Shown piece after piece: positions 7,570-16,295 of a stretch of DNA of 64,000 nucleotides. The position numbers and the translations under genes were made by a program. Below the pieces are notes generated by a model. It had not been told where the DNA came from, did not search any database, and saw only the letters and a list, made by a program, of their open reading frames with translations. The stretch's first letter is position 1; the number at the start of each line of letters is the position of its first letter. Source of the DNA: an uncultured Lachnospiraceae bacterium (GTDB lineage: Bacteria > Bacillota > Clostridia > Lachnospirales > Lachnospiraceae); assembly GCA_947570615.1 (NCBI GenBank), contig CANOVJ010000005.1, forward strand, positions 55,422 through 119,421, given 5' to 3'.

Positions 7570-9327
7570 ATGAAAAAACTTCTCATTTATTTAAGCGCGT
7601 ATAAAAAAGAAAGCGTACTGGGGCCTCTGTTTAAACTGCTGGAGGCTTCTTTCGAGCTTATCGTACCGCTGGTGGTGGCGTCCATGATCGACGTGGGTAT
7701 CGTCAGCAATGATAAGGGCTATATCGTAAGAATGTGTCTGATCATGACGGCCCTGGGGCTGATCGGTCTGGTCTGCTCGGTAACGGCCCAGTATTTCGCG
7801 GCCAAAGCCGCGGTGGGCTTTGCCTCCAGGCTGCGTCACGGACTCTTTTCCCATATCCAGAGTCTCTCCTTCTCCCAGATGGATAAGGAAGGAACCTCAA
7901 CGCTGATCACCAGAATGACCAGCGACATCAATCAGGTGCAGTCCGGCGTCAATCTGGTGCTGCGCCTGTTTCTGCGCTCGCCCTTTATCGTGTTCGGGGC
8001 GATGATCATGGCCTTCACAGTGGATGTCAAGGCTGCCCTGATCTTTGTGGTGGTGATTCCCATTCTCTCCGTGATCGTTTTCGGCATCATGCTCATCAGC
8101 ATCCCCATGTTCAAAAAGGTACAGGGCGGGCTGGATAAGGTGCTGGGCATCACCAGAGAAAACTTAACCGGCGTGCGGGTGATCCGCGCCTTCGGGGAGG
8201 AGGAGCATGAGATACAGAAATTTGACAGGGAAACCGACGCCTTAAAACGCCTGCAAATGACCGCCGGAAGAATCTCCGCGCTGATGAATCCTCTGACCTA
8301 TGTGGTGATCAACGCCGGTCTCATGGCCCTGATCTATGTGGGAGCCCTGCGGGTGGAGGCGGGTATCCTCTCACAGGGACAGGTGGTGGCTCTGGTCAAT
8401 TATATGTCCCAGATTCTGGTAGAGCTGGTAAAGCTGGCAAATCTGATCATTACCGTGACCAAGGCGGTGGCCTGCGGCAACCGAATCCAGAGTATTTTCG
8501 AGATCCCCCCGGGTATGGATGCGCCCTCCCGGATTTCGGAGGACTCTTCCAAAAAAGCTTCCTCTGTTAAAGACGAGACAGGAACCGTGGAGTTTAACCA
8601 TGTAAGTCTGCGGTATCATAAGGGTGGAGAGCAGGCTTTGACGGATATTCACTTTAAGGCCGGGAAGGGAGACACCATCGGCGTAATCGGCGGCACCGGA
8701 TCCGGAAAATCCTCTCTGGTAAACCTGATTCCCCGCTTCTACGACGTGGAACAGGGATACGTACGGGTGGACGGACGGGATGTGAGGGAATATCCCCTTG
8801 CGATGCTGCGCGATAAAATCGGCGTGGTCATGCAGAAGGCCGTCCTCTTCCAGGGAACCATCCGGGAAAATCTTCTCTGGGGCAATGAAAATGCCACCGA
8901 CGAGGAGCTCTGGGAGGCAATAAAAGCCGCCCAGGCCGAGGAGTTCGTCCTGCAAAAACGGGATAAGCTGGACGAAATGATCGCCCAGGAGGGGCGCAAT
9001 CTCTCCGGCGGACAAAAACAGCGTCTTTCCATCGCCAGAGCGCTGGTCAAAAAGCCTGAGATTCTGATCCTGGACGACAGCTCCTCCGCGCTGGACTATG
9101 CCACGGACGCGGCCCTTCGCAGATCCATCAAAGAGCTGCCCGGGGAGACCACCGTCTTTATCGTATCCCAGAGAGCGTCCTCCATGCTCCACGCCGACCT
9201 GATCATCGTTCTGGACGATGGAAACGTGGCCGGAATGGGAACCCATGAAGAGCTGCTTAAGAATTGTGAAGTATATCAGGAAATATATTACAGTCAGTTT
9301 GAGAAAAAGGAGGGGGCGGCGCAATGA
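7570..9327 (+). CDS. ABC exporter half-transporter, degenerate ATPase subunit
   Basis: About 585 residues: six transmembrane helices (to about residue 310), then an ABC domain with Walker A GGTGSGKSS and signature NLSGGQKQRLS. The Walker B is ILILDDSSSALD, with Asp in place of the catalytic Glu, and the switch His is replaced by Gln (FIVSQRAS). This is the pattern of the TM287/BmrC-like half of heterodimeric exporters. A GTG at 7558 is possible, but the ATG at 7570 has AAGGTGG at better spacing. The stop overlaps the next gene's ATG by four bases, so translation is coupled. Substrates are unknown (drugs, lipids or peptides). Confidence 0.9.
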   Translation: MKKLLIYLSAYKKESVLGPLFKLLEASFELIVPLVVASMIDVGIVSNDKGYIVRMCLIMTALGLIGLVCSVTAQYFAAKAAVGFASRLRHGLFSHIQSLSFSQMDKEGTSTLITRMTSDINQVQSGVNLVLRLFLRSPFIVFGAMIMAFTVDVKAALIFVVVIPILSVIVFGIMLISIPMFKKVQGGLDKVLGITRENLTGVRVIRAFGEEEHEIQKFDRETDALKRLQMTAGRISALMNPLTYVVINAGLMALIYVGALRVEAGILSQGQVVALVNYMSQILVELVKLANLIITVTKAVACGNRIQSIFEIPPGMDAPSRISEDSSKKASSVKDETGTVEFNHVSLRYHKGGEQALTDIHFKAGKGDTIGVIGGTGSGKSSLVNLIPRFYDVEQGYVRVDGRDVREYPLAMLRDKIGVVMQKAVLFQGTIRENLLWGNENATDEELWEAIKAAQAEEFVLQKRDKLDEMIAQEGRNLSGGQKQRLSIARALVKKPEILILDDSSSALDYATDAALRRSIKELPGETTVFIVSQRASSMLHADLIIVLDDGNVAGMGTHEELLKNCEVYQEIYYSQFEKKEGAAQ

Positions 9328-11105
9328 GTGCAGAAAAAAAGCAGAACAGGCAGAAGGAAACCCTCATAAAAGTATTAAAATACATCAGGCCTTACGGTCT
9401 GCTTATGACGCTGACCATCCTGATGGCGGTGATCAGCGTGGTACTTACCCTGTATCTGCCTGTCTTAACAGGAAACGCGGTGGACTGGCTGATCCTGATC
9501 GCCGATCCCTCCGCTCTGGATGTGAGCAGTCCCTGGCCCAGACTCTTTTCTATCTTACAGAAAATGGGTATTGTGATTCTGTTTACGGCGCTGAGCCAGT
9601 GGATCATGAACGTCTGCAATAACAAAATCGTTTACAGCGTGATTCAGGATATCCGTAAAAAGGCCTTCCGCCGTCTGGAGGAGCTGCCCCTTAAGTATCT
9701 GGACGATCACTCCCACGGAGATATTGTAAGCCGCGTGGTGGCCGACGTGGATCAGTTCGCGGACGGACTTCTGATCGGGTTCACCCAGCTCTTTACCGGC
9801 GTGATCACAATCCTGGGGACGTTGGGATTCATGCTCTCGGTGAATGTGGGCATCACCATTGTGGTGGTGGTGATCACTCCCGTTTCCCTGTTTGTGGCCA
9901 GTTTTATTGCCAGCAAAACCTACAGCATGTTTAAGCTCCAGTCGGAAACCCGGGGCGAGCAGACCGCCCTGATCAATGAGATGATCGGCAACCAGAAGGT
10001 GGTTCAGTCCTTTAACAGAGAGAGTCAGGCACTTGAGAAATTTGACGAGATCAACGGCAGGCTGGAAAAGTATTCCCTGCGGGCCATCTTCTTTTCCTCA
10101 CTCACCAACCCCTGCACCCGATTCGTAAACAGCCTGGTATACACCGGTGTGGGGCTGACAGGCGCGCTGGCCGCCCTGCGGGGAGCGCTCTCCGTGGGAC
10201 AGCTCACCTGCTTTCTCTCCTACGCCAACCAGTACACCAAGCCCTTTAATGAGATTTCCGGCGTGATTACAGAGCTCCAGAACGCTCTCGCCTGCGCCGC
10301 AAGAATCTTCGAGCTGATCGAGGAGGAGCCTCAGGTTCCCGATCAGACGGACGCCGTAACCCTTAAGGACGTACAGGGAAAGGTCAGTCTCTGCGATGTG
10401 TCCTTCTCCTACACGCCGGATAAAAAGCTCATCGAAAACCTGAATCTGGACGTAAAGCCCGGACAGAGGATCGCCATCGTGGGGCCCACAGGCTGCGGCA
10501 AAACCACCATCATCAACCTGCTCATGCGTTTTTATGATGTGGATCAGGGAAGAATTATCGTGGACGGCAACAACATTAAGAATATCACCCGCAGATCCCT
10601 TCGCACCTCCTACGGCATGGTTCTGCAGGATACCTGGTTAAAGCGGGGAACCATCCGGGATAACATCATCGTAGGAAAGCCGGATGCCACCGACGAGGAG
10701 ATCATCCAGGCGGCCAAAGCCTCCCATGCCCACAGCTTTATCAGGAGACTTCCAAACGGGTACGACACGGTGATCGGGGAGGACGGAGGAAGTCTCTCGG
10801 GTGGGCAGAAGCAGCTCCTGTGCATCACACGGGTCATGCTCAGCCTGCCTCCCATGCTGATTCTGGACGAGGCCACCTCCTCCATCGATACCAGAACGGA
10901 GATCCGCATCCAGAAGGCCTTTGCCCTGATGATGGAGGGAAGAACCAGCTTTATCGTAGCCCACAGGCTCTCCACCATTCAGAATGCGGACGTGATTCTG
11001 GTGATGAAGGACGGACACATCATCGAGCAGGGAAACCATCAGGAGCTCATCGCGAAAAACGGATTCTACGCGAAGCTCTACAACAGCCAGTTTGCCATCG
11101 CGTAA
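9324..11105 (+). CDS. ABC exporter half-transporter, catalytic subunit
   Basis: A 593-residue partner of the preceding protein: a membrane domain with six helices, then Walker A GPTGCGKTT, signature SLSGGQKQLLC, canonical Walker B LILDEATSSID and switch His in FIVAHRLSTI. It matches the consensus-site half (TM288/BmrD-like) of heterodimeric exporters. The four-base ATGA overlap fixes the order and stoichiometry. A bidirectional terminator follows at 11212-11256. Confidence 0.92.
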   Translation: MSAEKKQNRQKETLIKVLKYIRPYGLLMTLTILMAVISVVLTLYLPVLTGNAVDWLILIADPSALDVSSPWPRLFSILQKMGIVILFTALSQWIMNVCNNKIVYSVIQDIRKKAFRRLEELPLKYLDDHSHGDIVSRVVADVDQFADGLLIGFTQLFTGVITILGTLGFMLSVNVGITIVVVVITPVSLFVASFIASKTYSMFKLQSETRGEQTALINEMIGNQKVVQSFNRESQALEKFDEINGRLEKYSLRAIFFSSLTNPCTRFVNSLVYTGVGLTGALAALRGALSVGQLTCFLSYANQYTKPFNEISGVITELQNALACAARIFELIEEEPQVPDQTDAVTLKDVQGKVSLCDVSFSYTPDKKLIENLNLDVKPGQRIAIVGPTGCGKTTIINLLMRFYDVDQGRIIVDGNNIKNITRRSLRTSYGMVLQDTWLKRGTIRDNIIVGKPDATDEEIIQAAKASHAHSFIRRLPNGYDTVIGEDGGSLSGGQKQLLCITRVMLSLPPMLILDEATSSIDTRTEIRIQKAFALMMEGRTSFIVAHRLSTIQNADVILVMKDGHIIEQGNHQELIAKNGFYAKLYNSQFAIA

Positions 11106-11211
11106 ACCGGGAATATACTACAGGTCTGTAAATCGGGCGGGGAAGGCTTTTCCCCTGCTTGCGCGTCCCGCATGCTGCGACAGCAGCAAACTCCCATATG
11201 CGGGCCTATGC

Positions 11212-11256
11212 AAAAAAAAACGGTCGGTCCGCACTGTGCGCCGATCGTTTTTTTTC
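11212..11256. terminator. Bidirectional intrinsic terminator
   Basis: Stem AACGGTCGG / CCGATCGTT (one G-U pair) at 11219-11227 and 11241-11249, flanked by an A-run on the left and eight T on the right, so it can end transcripts from either side. It closes the exporter operon. The rest of the 11106-11457 gap holds the promoter/operator described separately and no gene. Confidence 0.8.
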
Positions 11257-11322
11257 GTTGGCCCGCAGGGAAAAATACGCCGCCCGATCGTCACATAAAT
11301 CCCACTCATCAATCTGGTAGAG

Positions 11323-11380
11323 TAATATATTTTAATTTATGTAAAATATATTTGACATAAATTAAAATATATTATATACT
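11323..11380 (+). promoter_or_regulatory. Promoter with a perfect 19-bp inverted-repeat operator
   Basis: TTGACA (11352-11357) and TATACT (11375-11380) are 17 bases apart. The arms TAATATATTTTAATTTATG (11323-11341) and CATAAATTAAAATATATTA (11356-11374) are exact reverse complements with a 14-base spacer. The right arm fills the -35/-10 spacer, so a repressor bound there would block RNA polymerase. The adjacent XRE regulator is the obvious candidate (inference). Confidence 0.8.
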
Positions 11381-11457
11381 TCATGTACAGCAAGGATAGA
11401 GAAAGGGGATGCCCGCAAATGATATAATTTTAAACGGCCTGTCCAAGGAGGTGGCCT

Positions 11458-11661
11458 TTGAAAAACAAAAAAATGAAAATAGCACGAATTGAAAAGGATC
11501 TTTCCCAGGAACAGCTTGCAGACAAAATCGGCGTCACCAGGCAGACCATCAGCATGATCGAAGCGGGGAAGTTCAATCCCTCCCTGCAGCTTTGTATTTC
11601 CATATGCAAAGCGCTCGATAAGACGCTGAACGATCTTTTCTGGGAAACGCAGGAATCATGA
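11458..11661 (+). CDS. XRE-family helix-turn-helix regulator
   Basis: A 67-residue Cro/CI-type protein, almost entirely one HTH domain: LSQEQLADKIGVTRQTISMIEAGKFNPSLQLCISICKAL. The recognition helix is VTRQTISMIE. The start is TTG at 11458, seven bases after an AAGGAGG site. It lies 77 bases after the -10 of the operator-bearing promoter and is probably autoregulatory. Similar regulators in Lachnospiraceae precede small membrane-protein genes, as here. Confidence 0.85.
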   Translation: MKNKKMKIARIEKDLSQEQLADKIGVTRQTISMIEAGKFNPSLQLCISICKALDKTLNDLFWETQES

Positions 11662-11703
11662 TATCCTGGTACGTCCGCAAAAACCGGGCAGATTGGAGTT
11701 AAT

Positions 11704-12210
11704 ATGAAATGGAAAGGCAAATGGTTTAAAAATAAGGTGGACGAGCGGCAGGAGAAGGATCTGATGATGGTGGAGCACTACGGATTCTGGCTGATGTATT
11801 ATATGCTTCTGGCCGCAATCCTGATTCAGACCTTCTTTGTGGAGGACGGCTTTGAAATGGCAAAGGCCGAATGGATTATCTTTATGGTGACCAGTCTGGT
11901 GTGTGTGCTGGGATGGGCCTGGAAAGGGGTATGGAACTACCAGAACCGGAAAATTCCCGGAATGCGCACCTGCCTGTTGTACAGTATCGGCAGCTCTGTC
12001 GGTATCGGAATCCCCTTCGGCATACTTTTCGCCCTTAAGTCCGACGGTGGCGGCGTCGGAAAAATCATGCGACAGACATTTACCACTATGGCTATCATAT
12101 TTGTCATTTCCCTGCTCGCATTTGTCGTGATCGGGACGATGGCCAGACACAGAGAAAAAACACTGGCCGAACGGGACTTCGACGATGAGGATGATTCTGA
12201 CGAAATCTGA
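11704..12210 (+). CDS. DUF6773-like membrane protein
   Basis: A 168-residue protein: charged N-terminus (KNKVDERQEKDLMMVEHYGF), then four hydrophobic segments (about 28-45, 55-75, 95-112, 130-150) and an acidic C-terminus. The pattern resembles DUF6773 proteins of Clostridia; the assignment is tentative. It is probably co-transcribed with the XRE gene 42 bases upstream and the CPBP protease gene 63 bases downstream. No enzymatic motif is visible; the role is unknown. Confidence 0.65.
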   Translation: MKWKGKWFKNKVDERQEKDLMMVEHYGFWLMYYMLLAAILIQTFFVEDGFEMAKAEWIIFMVTSLVCVLGWAWKGVWNYQNRKIPGMRTCLLYSIGSSVGIGIPFGILFALKSDGGGVGKIMRQTFTTMAIIFVISLLAFVVIGTMARHREKTLAERDFDDEDDSDEI

Positions 12211-12273
12211 GATGTGTTGAAGGACCTGTAATCGTACATAACATTTCAACCCCTGAAAGGAGAACGTGTCAAA

Positions 12274-13293
12274 ATGAAATTCAGTTCAAAGGAAGTAAAA
12301 CAGCTTAAAATTTTTGTACTTACAGCCTTCGGTCTTCCCATACTGATGGGAATCCTCATGGGCTACAGTTATTTTAAAGGAAACGATGTGTCGATTTTCG
12401 CCAACGCTCATATGTATTACCCTGCGGCCGGGGTCATGCTGGCGCTGCTTGTTACCGGCGGGAAGGATCAGAAGCTCCCGAAAAAATTCTACTTCGGCTT
12501 TCTGGCCGCCACCGTTGTCATGATTGCCGTCTGCATTGCCAGCGTCATAATGCCCGATTTGTACTGGGTTATGCTGGGTCAGTATCCGATAATCATCGCC
12601 AGTATCGTGTGCCTGATTCTGCTTCTTCTGGAAAAGAAAGAGGTGCGCTCCTGCTACAGGCTGAAAATCACCGGAAGGAAAAATGCCAGATCCGCGCTGT
12701 ATGTGCTGCTGTTCTTTGCCCTTTATCTGTTAAGGCTGACGATCGGTTCTCTCCTGGGCGGACAGATGGATGAGCTGATCGCTCTGTTTACCAATCCCCT
12801 GACCTACAGTATCATGTTCACGCTGATCCTGAACTTTTTCTTCAGCTTCACCGCCTTTTTCGGGGAAGAATACGGATGGCGTTATTTCTTCCAGCCGCTG
12901 CTGCAAAAAAGATTCGGGATGAGGGCCGGCGTTCTGCTCCTGGGCATATTCTGGGGCCTGTGGCATCTTCCTCTCAATATCTTCTTCTACAGCCCCGATA
13001 CATGGCTGATCAGCGTACTTGTCCAGATCGTTACCTGTATCAGCTTCTCCATTTTCTTCGGATACGGCTATCTGAAAACGGAAAATATATGGGTTCCTGT
13101 CATCATGCATTACATCAACAATAATATGATTGCCGTGGTAAGCGGTGTGGAGGCGATGAGCGATCAGGTTCTGAAATGGAGCGACGTGGTTTTCGCTGTG
13201 GGCTTAAATCTGATATTTATCGTGTTTATCTTCTCCAAAGCGTATAACGAAAAGAGACAGGAGGTATCCTCGGAAATTTCCTCCGGTGTTTAA
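12274..13293 (+). CDS. CPBP family intramembrane glutamic protease
   Basis: A 339-residue integral membrane protein with about eight helices. The three CPBP/ABI motifs are present: EEYGWRYFFQPLL (catalytic Glu-Glu and Arg), FWGLWHLPLNIF (His) and HYINNN (His plus Asn). Family members cleave near prenylated or hydrophobic C-termini, and some give self-immunity to bacteriocins. The start follows GAAAGGAGAA. It is the last gene of the cassette, and a strong terminator follows at 13350. Its substrate is not evident; no bacteriocin precursor is seen nearby. Confidence 0.88.
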   Translation: MKFSSKEVKQLKIFVLTAFGLPILMGILMGYSYFKGNDVSIFANAHMYYPAAGVMLALLVTGGKDQKLPKKFYFGFLAATVVMIAVCIASVIMPDLYWVMLGQYPIIIASIVCLILLLLEKKEVRSCYRLKITGRKNARSALYVLLFFALYLLRLTIGSLLGGQMDELIALFTNPLTYSIMFTLILNFFFSFTAFFGEEYGWRYFFQPLLQKRFGMRAGVLLLGIFWGLWHLPLNIFFYSPDTWLISVLVQIVTCISFSIFFGYGYLKTENIWVPVIMHYINNNMIAVVSGVEAMSDQVLKWSDVVFAVGLNLIFIVFIFSKAYNEKRQEVSSEISSGV

Positions 13294-13349
13294 TTCTTCG
13301 ATCCGTTAAGAAATGGTCGCTGTACTCCGCCGGCCCCTCATGCTTAAAA

Positions 13350-13403
13350 ATCGGCTTAGCTTCCCCGGATGAAGGAAGTTAAGCCGATCTTTAAGACTTT
13401 TTT
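13350..13403. terminator. Bidirectional terminator between convergent genes
   Basis: Arms ATCGGCTTAGCTTCC (13350-13364) and GGAAGTTAAGCCGAT (13374-13388) pair over 15 bases with one mismatch. T-rich sequence follows on the plus side and an A-run lies on the minus side. It separates the CPBP gene from the oppositely oriented VanW gene. Confidence 0.85.
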
Positions 13404-13411
13404 ACTTCTCG

Positions 13412-14266
13412 CTATCCATTGTTCTTCTGTGAGAAGCTGACGGTCAATATCCCGTCTTTAAACTCTGCGCCGATCACGATTGTAAAATCATAATTGTTGG
13501 TAAATGTCAGATCCTTATAACCCTCCACAATGGCAGAATCCAGCCCCTTCGGCACATAATCCACAGGAAGCGAGTGGGCATATCTCTGGGTGGGCGTGAT
13601 GCCTGCCAGAAGCATGGCCACATGAATCGTTGAAGAAACCTGACAGATTCCGCCGCCTACGCTTGAAACCACCCTTCCTCCCGCGAAGGAGGGCGCTACC
13701 ACATATCCGTTGGCGATGGTCCTGCTGCCAATGGAGTTGCTGAAAGAGAACTTTTCTCCCGGCGCAATCTCCATCCCATCGATCATGGAGGCCGCCAGCT
13801 CCACATTCACGGCTCTGTCCTCTGTGGTATCGTAGGAGGTGGAGTAGGAGGAGAGAACGCCCTGCGCCGGCCTGGCGCCTGTTTTATAGACGCCGCTTCT
13901 CCCTTCCCTTTTGCCGCAGGTGATATAATGCAGATAATAACTGCTTAAATCCTTTACCCCGTAGACAGGAAGCAGGTCAAGGTTGTTCAGCATATAGGCT
14001 TTTACATTAAAGGAAGAATTTCCACTCCGGCCCTCCTTCATCCCCACATTCAGAAAATGCTCTAACAGGGCGGTGGGATTATTCCCGATGGTCTGCCTTA
14101 AGTCAGAGTATGTATTATAGTAGTATTCTGCATCGAATATGGAGGAATAGTCCAAATCTTCTGTGGCTTCAACCGAAACTGCCGCCCGCAGCGGCAGCAC
14201 CGGGCCTGACATGGTACATACGCCTGCCAGCAGCAGGGCCATGATTTTCTTTCCGTTGTTCTTCAT
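13412..14266 (-). CDS. Secreted VanW-domain protein with two N-terminal repeats
   Basis: 284 residues. A signal peptide (KKIMALLLAGVCTMSGPVLPLRA) is followed by two related repeats of about 45 residues: FDAEYYYNTYSDLRQTIG...GMKEGRSG and FNVKAYMLNNLDLLP...GKREGRSG, a unit seen in Lachnospiraceae surface proteins. The VanW domain follows (FSFSNSIGSRTIANGYVVAP, GGGICQVSSTIHVAML, AHSLPVDYVPKGLDS). The biochemical role of VanW domains is not established; they occur in cell-envelope proteins. The start has AAAGGATA. It is transcribed alone. Confidence 0.85.
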   Translation of the reverse strand: MKNNGKKIMALLLAGVCTMSGPVLPLRAAVSVEATEDLDYSSIFDAEYYYNTYSDLRQTIGNNPTALLEHFLNVGMKEGRSGNSSFNVKAYMLNNLDLLPVYGVKDLSSYYLHYITCGKREGRSGVYKTGARPAQGVLSSYSTSYDTTEDRAVNVELAASMIDGMEIAPGEKFSFSNSIGSRTIANGYVVAPSFAGGRVVSSVGGGICQVSSTIHVAMLLAGITPTQRYAHSLPVDYVPKGLDSAIVEGYKDLTFTNNYDFTIVIGAEFKDGILTVSFSQKNNG

Positions 14267-14470
14267 GTAATCTTATCCTTTCGTTATAAAAACTGAAATA
14301 TTACAGTTTCCATTACACAAAATTTATCCCCTTCAAAAGAGACACCACTATATTATAAACTAATCCTGTCACATTTTCCATTAAGATTTTATTGAGATAT
14401 TCCTGTTTCCTCATTTTCCGGATCCGTAACAGACAATAAATGCCTGCTTATGCCCGGCATCTCTATACTG

Positions 14471-14511
14471 AAAAGATGTTGAACATAAGCAGTTTGCTTA
14501 TGCCCAACATC
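14471..14511 (-). terminator. Terminator of the sugar-import operon
   Basis: GATGTTGAACATAAGCA and TGCTTATGCCCAACATC (14475-14491, 14495-14511) form a near-perfect hairpin with a 3-base loop, followed on the minus strand by TTTT. A partial extra copy of the TGCTTATGCCC arm lies at about 14450. It sits nine bases after the oxidoreductase stop. Confidence 0.7.
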
Positions 14512-14519
14512 CTTTACTT

Positions 14520-16295
14520 TTAACCCTGATACGCCCGAACCTCAAATATCCGGGCCGCTTTATCTCCATGGGTCTCCATAACAGTGATTCTGATACGATC
14601 CCCGAATACTCCCCGCGGGAGCCTGTGAATCCGAAAACGGTAGTAATTCTCCGTCACATTTTCCTCCCATGTACAGATTTCACCGTCTAAAAGCTCCACT
14701 CTGTAATCCTTTACCAGTTCTATCGGTATTCCTGCTGCCTGCTCTTTCTTTTTCAAGTCTGACAGCGTCGGCATAATTTCCTTCGACAGGTTCGGATCAA
14801 ATTTCAGATGAACCTCCCCGATTTCAGTTTTTTCCGGGAGGTTAAGCATAATCCACTCTCCCGCCTCCCCGACCGGCCCCGAAATCCAGCAGTTACTTTC
14901 ATCTCTCACCCGACGGCTAACGCCGTTTGTCACATTGATGCAGCGTCCTTCTTCTGTTTCGGAGGAACATGTCACTGAGAGAAGCCCATTAAGTCTGTCC
15001 ATCCCGTCCTCGTTTCGAAAGCCTGGTATATAACAGTCATCTCTGATCAGCATCTGCTGGAGCTGATGTATGTGTTTTCCAACCTCCCTGGGACTGACAT
15101 TCTCTCTGACGGCGATCGCTGCGGCTGTTCCTGCGGCCTGCCCTGCCACACTGCAGGTTGCCATGACCCGTGTGGATCCAAAAGCCATATGAGAGACACT
15201 GATCGCCCTTCCGCCCAGAAAAAGATTCTGAATATTTGCGGAATACAGACACCGGTATGGTATCGTATAAACATCCTTTAATTCAATCGTCCAGTTTCCA
15301 CCTTCTTCCCTGCTGTGAAGACCACCGATCACGTGCATATCCATCGACCAGCCTCCATAGGCCACCGCATCCTCGAATATCTTTCCCTCCATCAGGTCCT
15401 GTTCTCTCAGAACATAATCTCCTCTGATACGCCTCGTCTCCCGCTTTCCCGGCAGAGCGCCAACCCAGTCCAGGGCGTAGTTATCCGCATCATACTTTCC
15501 GCTGTTTTTGATATAATCCCATATGCCATACACCGCGGCCAGAAGCCTGTCCCGAATGTCCTCACCGTCGGAAATGCAATCCATGGCGTCTCCGCCCAGC
15601 TCCACCCACCAGTATCCGCTGCTGATCTCGCTGATCTCCCTCTTTCCCAGCTTTTCCTCATCAAATTTTTCCGCCCAGAATGGTCTTATAAATGGTGCAT
15701 AATTTCCTGTATCCACCGACCGGAACATAAGAGAGTTACCCATAGTGTAATGATCGCTTTCATCGGGAGCATACCGTTCCCCAAAGACCTGTTTTCCTTC
15801 CCTTCCATACATGATCTGCGCACCGCACAAAGCCGCCAGATAACCGTCTCCCGTAGCGTCCAGAAACTGCTTTCCGGAAAATACAAACTTTTTCTCCGTA
15901 GTCAGCTGCAGTGCCGTCACAGTGCGGATCACATTTTCCTGCGTCTGAGCCTTTGAAACCCTGGTATTCAGATAAAGATCCAGATTCTCCTGAAAATGTG
16001 TCTTTTCCCAGAGGATAGAATCAAATACAGAAAAAGAATGATTGGGATTTCTGCGCCTGTTTTCCAGAAGGATTTCCAGTATAATTCCTGTTTCCCGGGA
16101 ATCCGGACGGCTTCCATGGCAGTCTGCTCCGCAGATGTGCATCCTCACTTCCGAGCCCGCATTTCCTCCCAGCATCGGCCTGTCCTGAATCAGAGCTGTC
16201 CGAACCCCGTGCCTCGCCGCCGCGATCGCCGCACAGACTCCGGACATACCTCCTCCCACAACGATCAAATCATATTCCTTCTTAATTGTTTTCAT
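14520..16295 (-). CDS. FAD-dependent oxidoreductase (FAD_oxidored family)
   Basis: 591 residues. The N-terminal dinucleotide-binding fold is clear: DLIVVGGGMSGVCAAIAAARHGV, then LGGNAGSEVRMHICGA, typical of PF12831. Later are DATGDGYLAALCGA and GGRAISVSHMAFGSTRVMATC. The C-terminal 150 residues (from about 440) form a β-rich region of F5/8-type appearance (CWISGPVGEAGEWIMLNLPE). The start overlaps the binding-protein stop by four bases (ATGA), tying it to a carbohydrate importer. It probably oxidises the imported sugar or glycoside, but the substrate is unknown. No signal peptide, so cytoplasmic. Confidence 0.85.
   Translation of the reverse strand: MKTIKKEYDLIVVGGGMSGVCAAIAAARHGVRTALIQDRPMLGGNAGSEVRMHICGADCHGSRPDSRETGIILEILLENRRRNPNHSFSVFDSILWEKTHFQENLDLYLNTRVSKAQTQENVIRTVTALQLTTEKKFVFSGKQFLDATGDGYLAALCGAQIMYGREGKQVFGERYAPDESDHYTMGNSLMFRSVDTGNYAPFIRPFWAEKFDEEKLGKREISEISSGYWWVELGGDAMDCISDGEDIRDRLLAAVYGIWDYIKNSGKYDADNYALDWVGALPGKRETRRIRGDYVLREQDLMEGKIFEDAVAYGGWSMDMHVIGGLHSREEGGNWTIELKDVYTIPYRCLYSANIQNLFLGGRAISVSHMAFGSTRVMATCSVAGQAAGTAAAIAVRENVSPREVGKHIHQLQQMLIRDDCYIPGFRNEDGMDRLNGLLSVTCSSETEEGRCINVTNGVSRRVRDESNCWISGPVGEAGEWIMLNLPEKTEIGEVHLKFDPNLSKEIMPTLSDLKKKEQAAGIPIELVKDYRVELLDGEICTWEENVTENYYRFRIHRLPRGVFGDRIRITVMETHGDKAARIFEVRAYQG

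Noticed and set aside
8371-9324. 317-codon minus-strand frame inside the first ABC exporter gene
   Set aside because: Antisense shadow of an unambiguous coding sequence, with no conserved motif.
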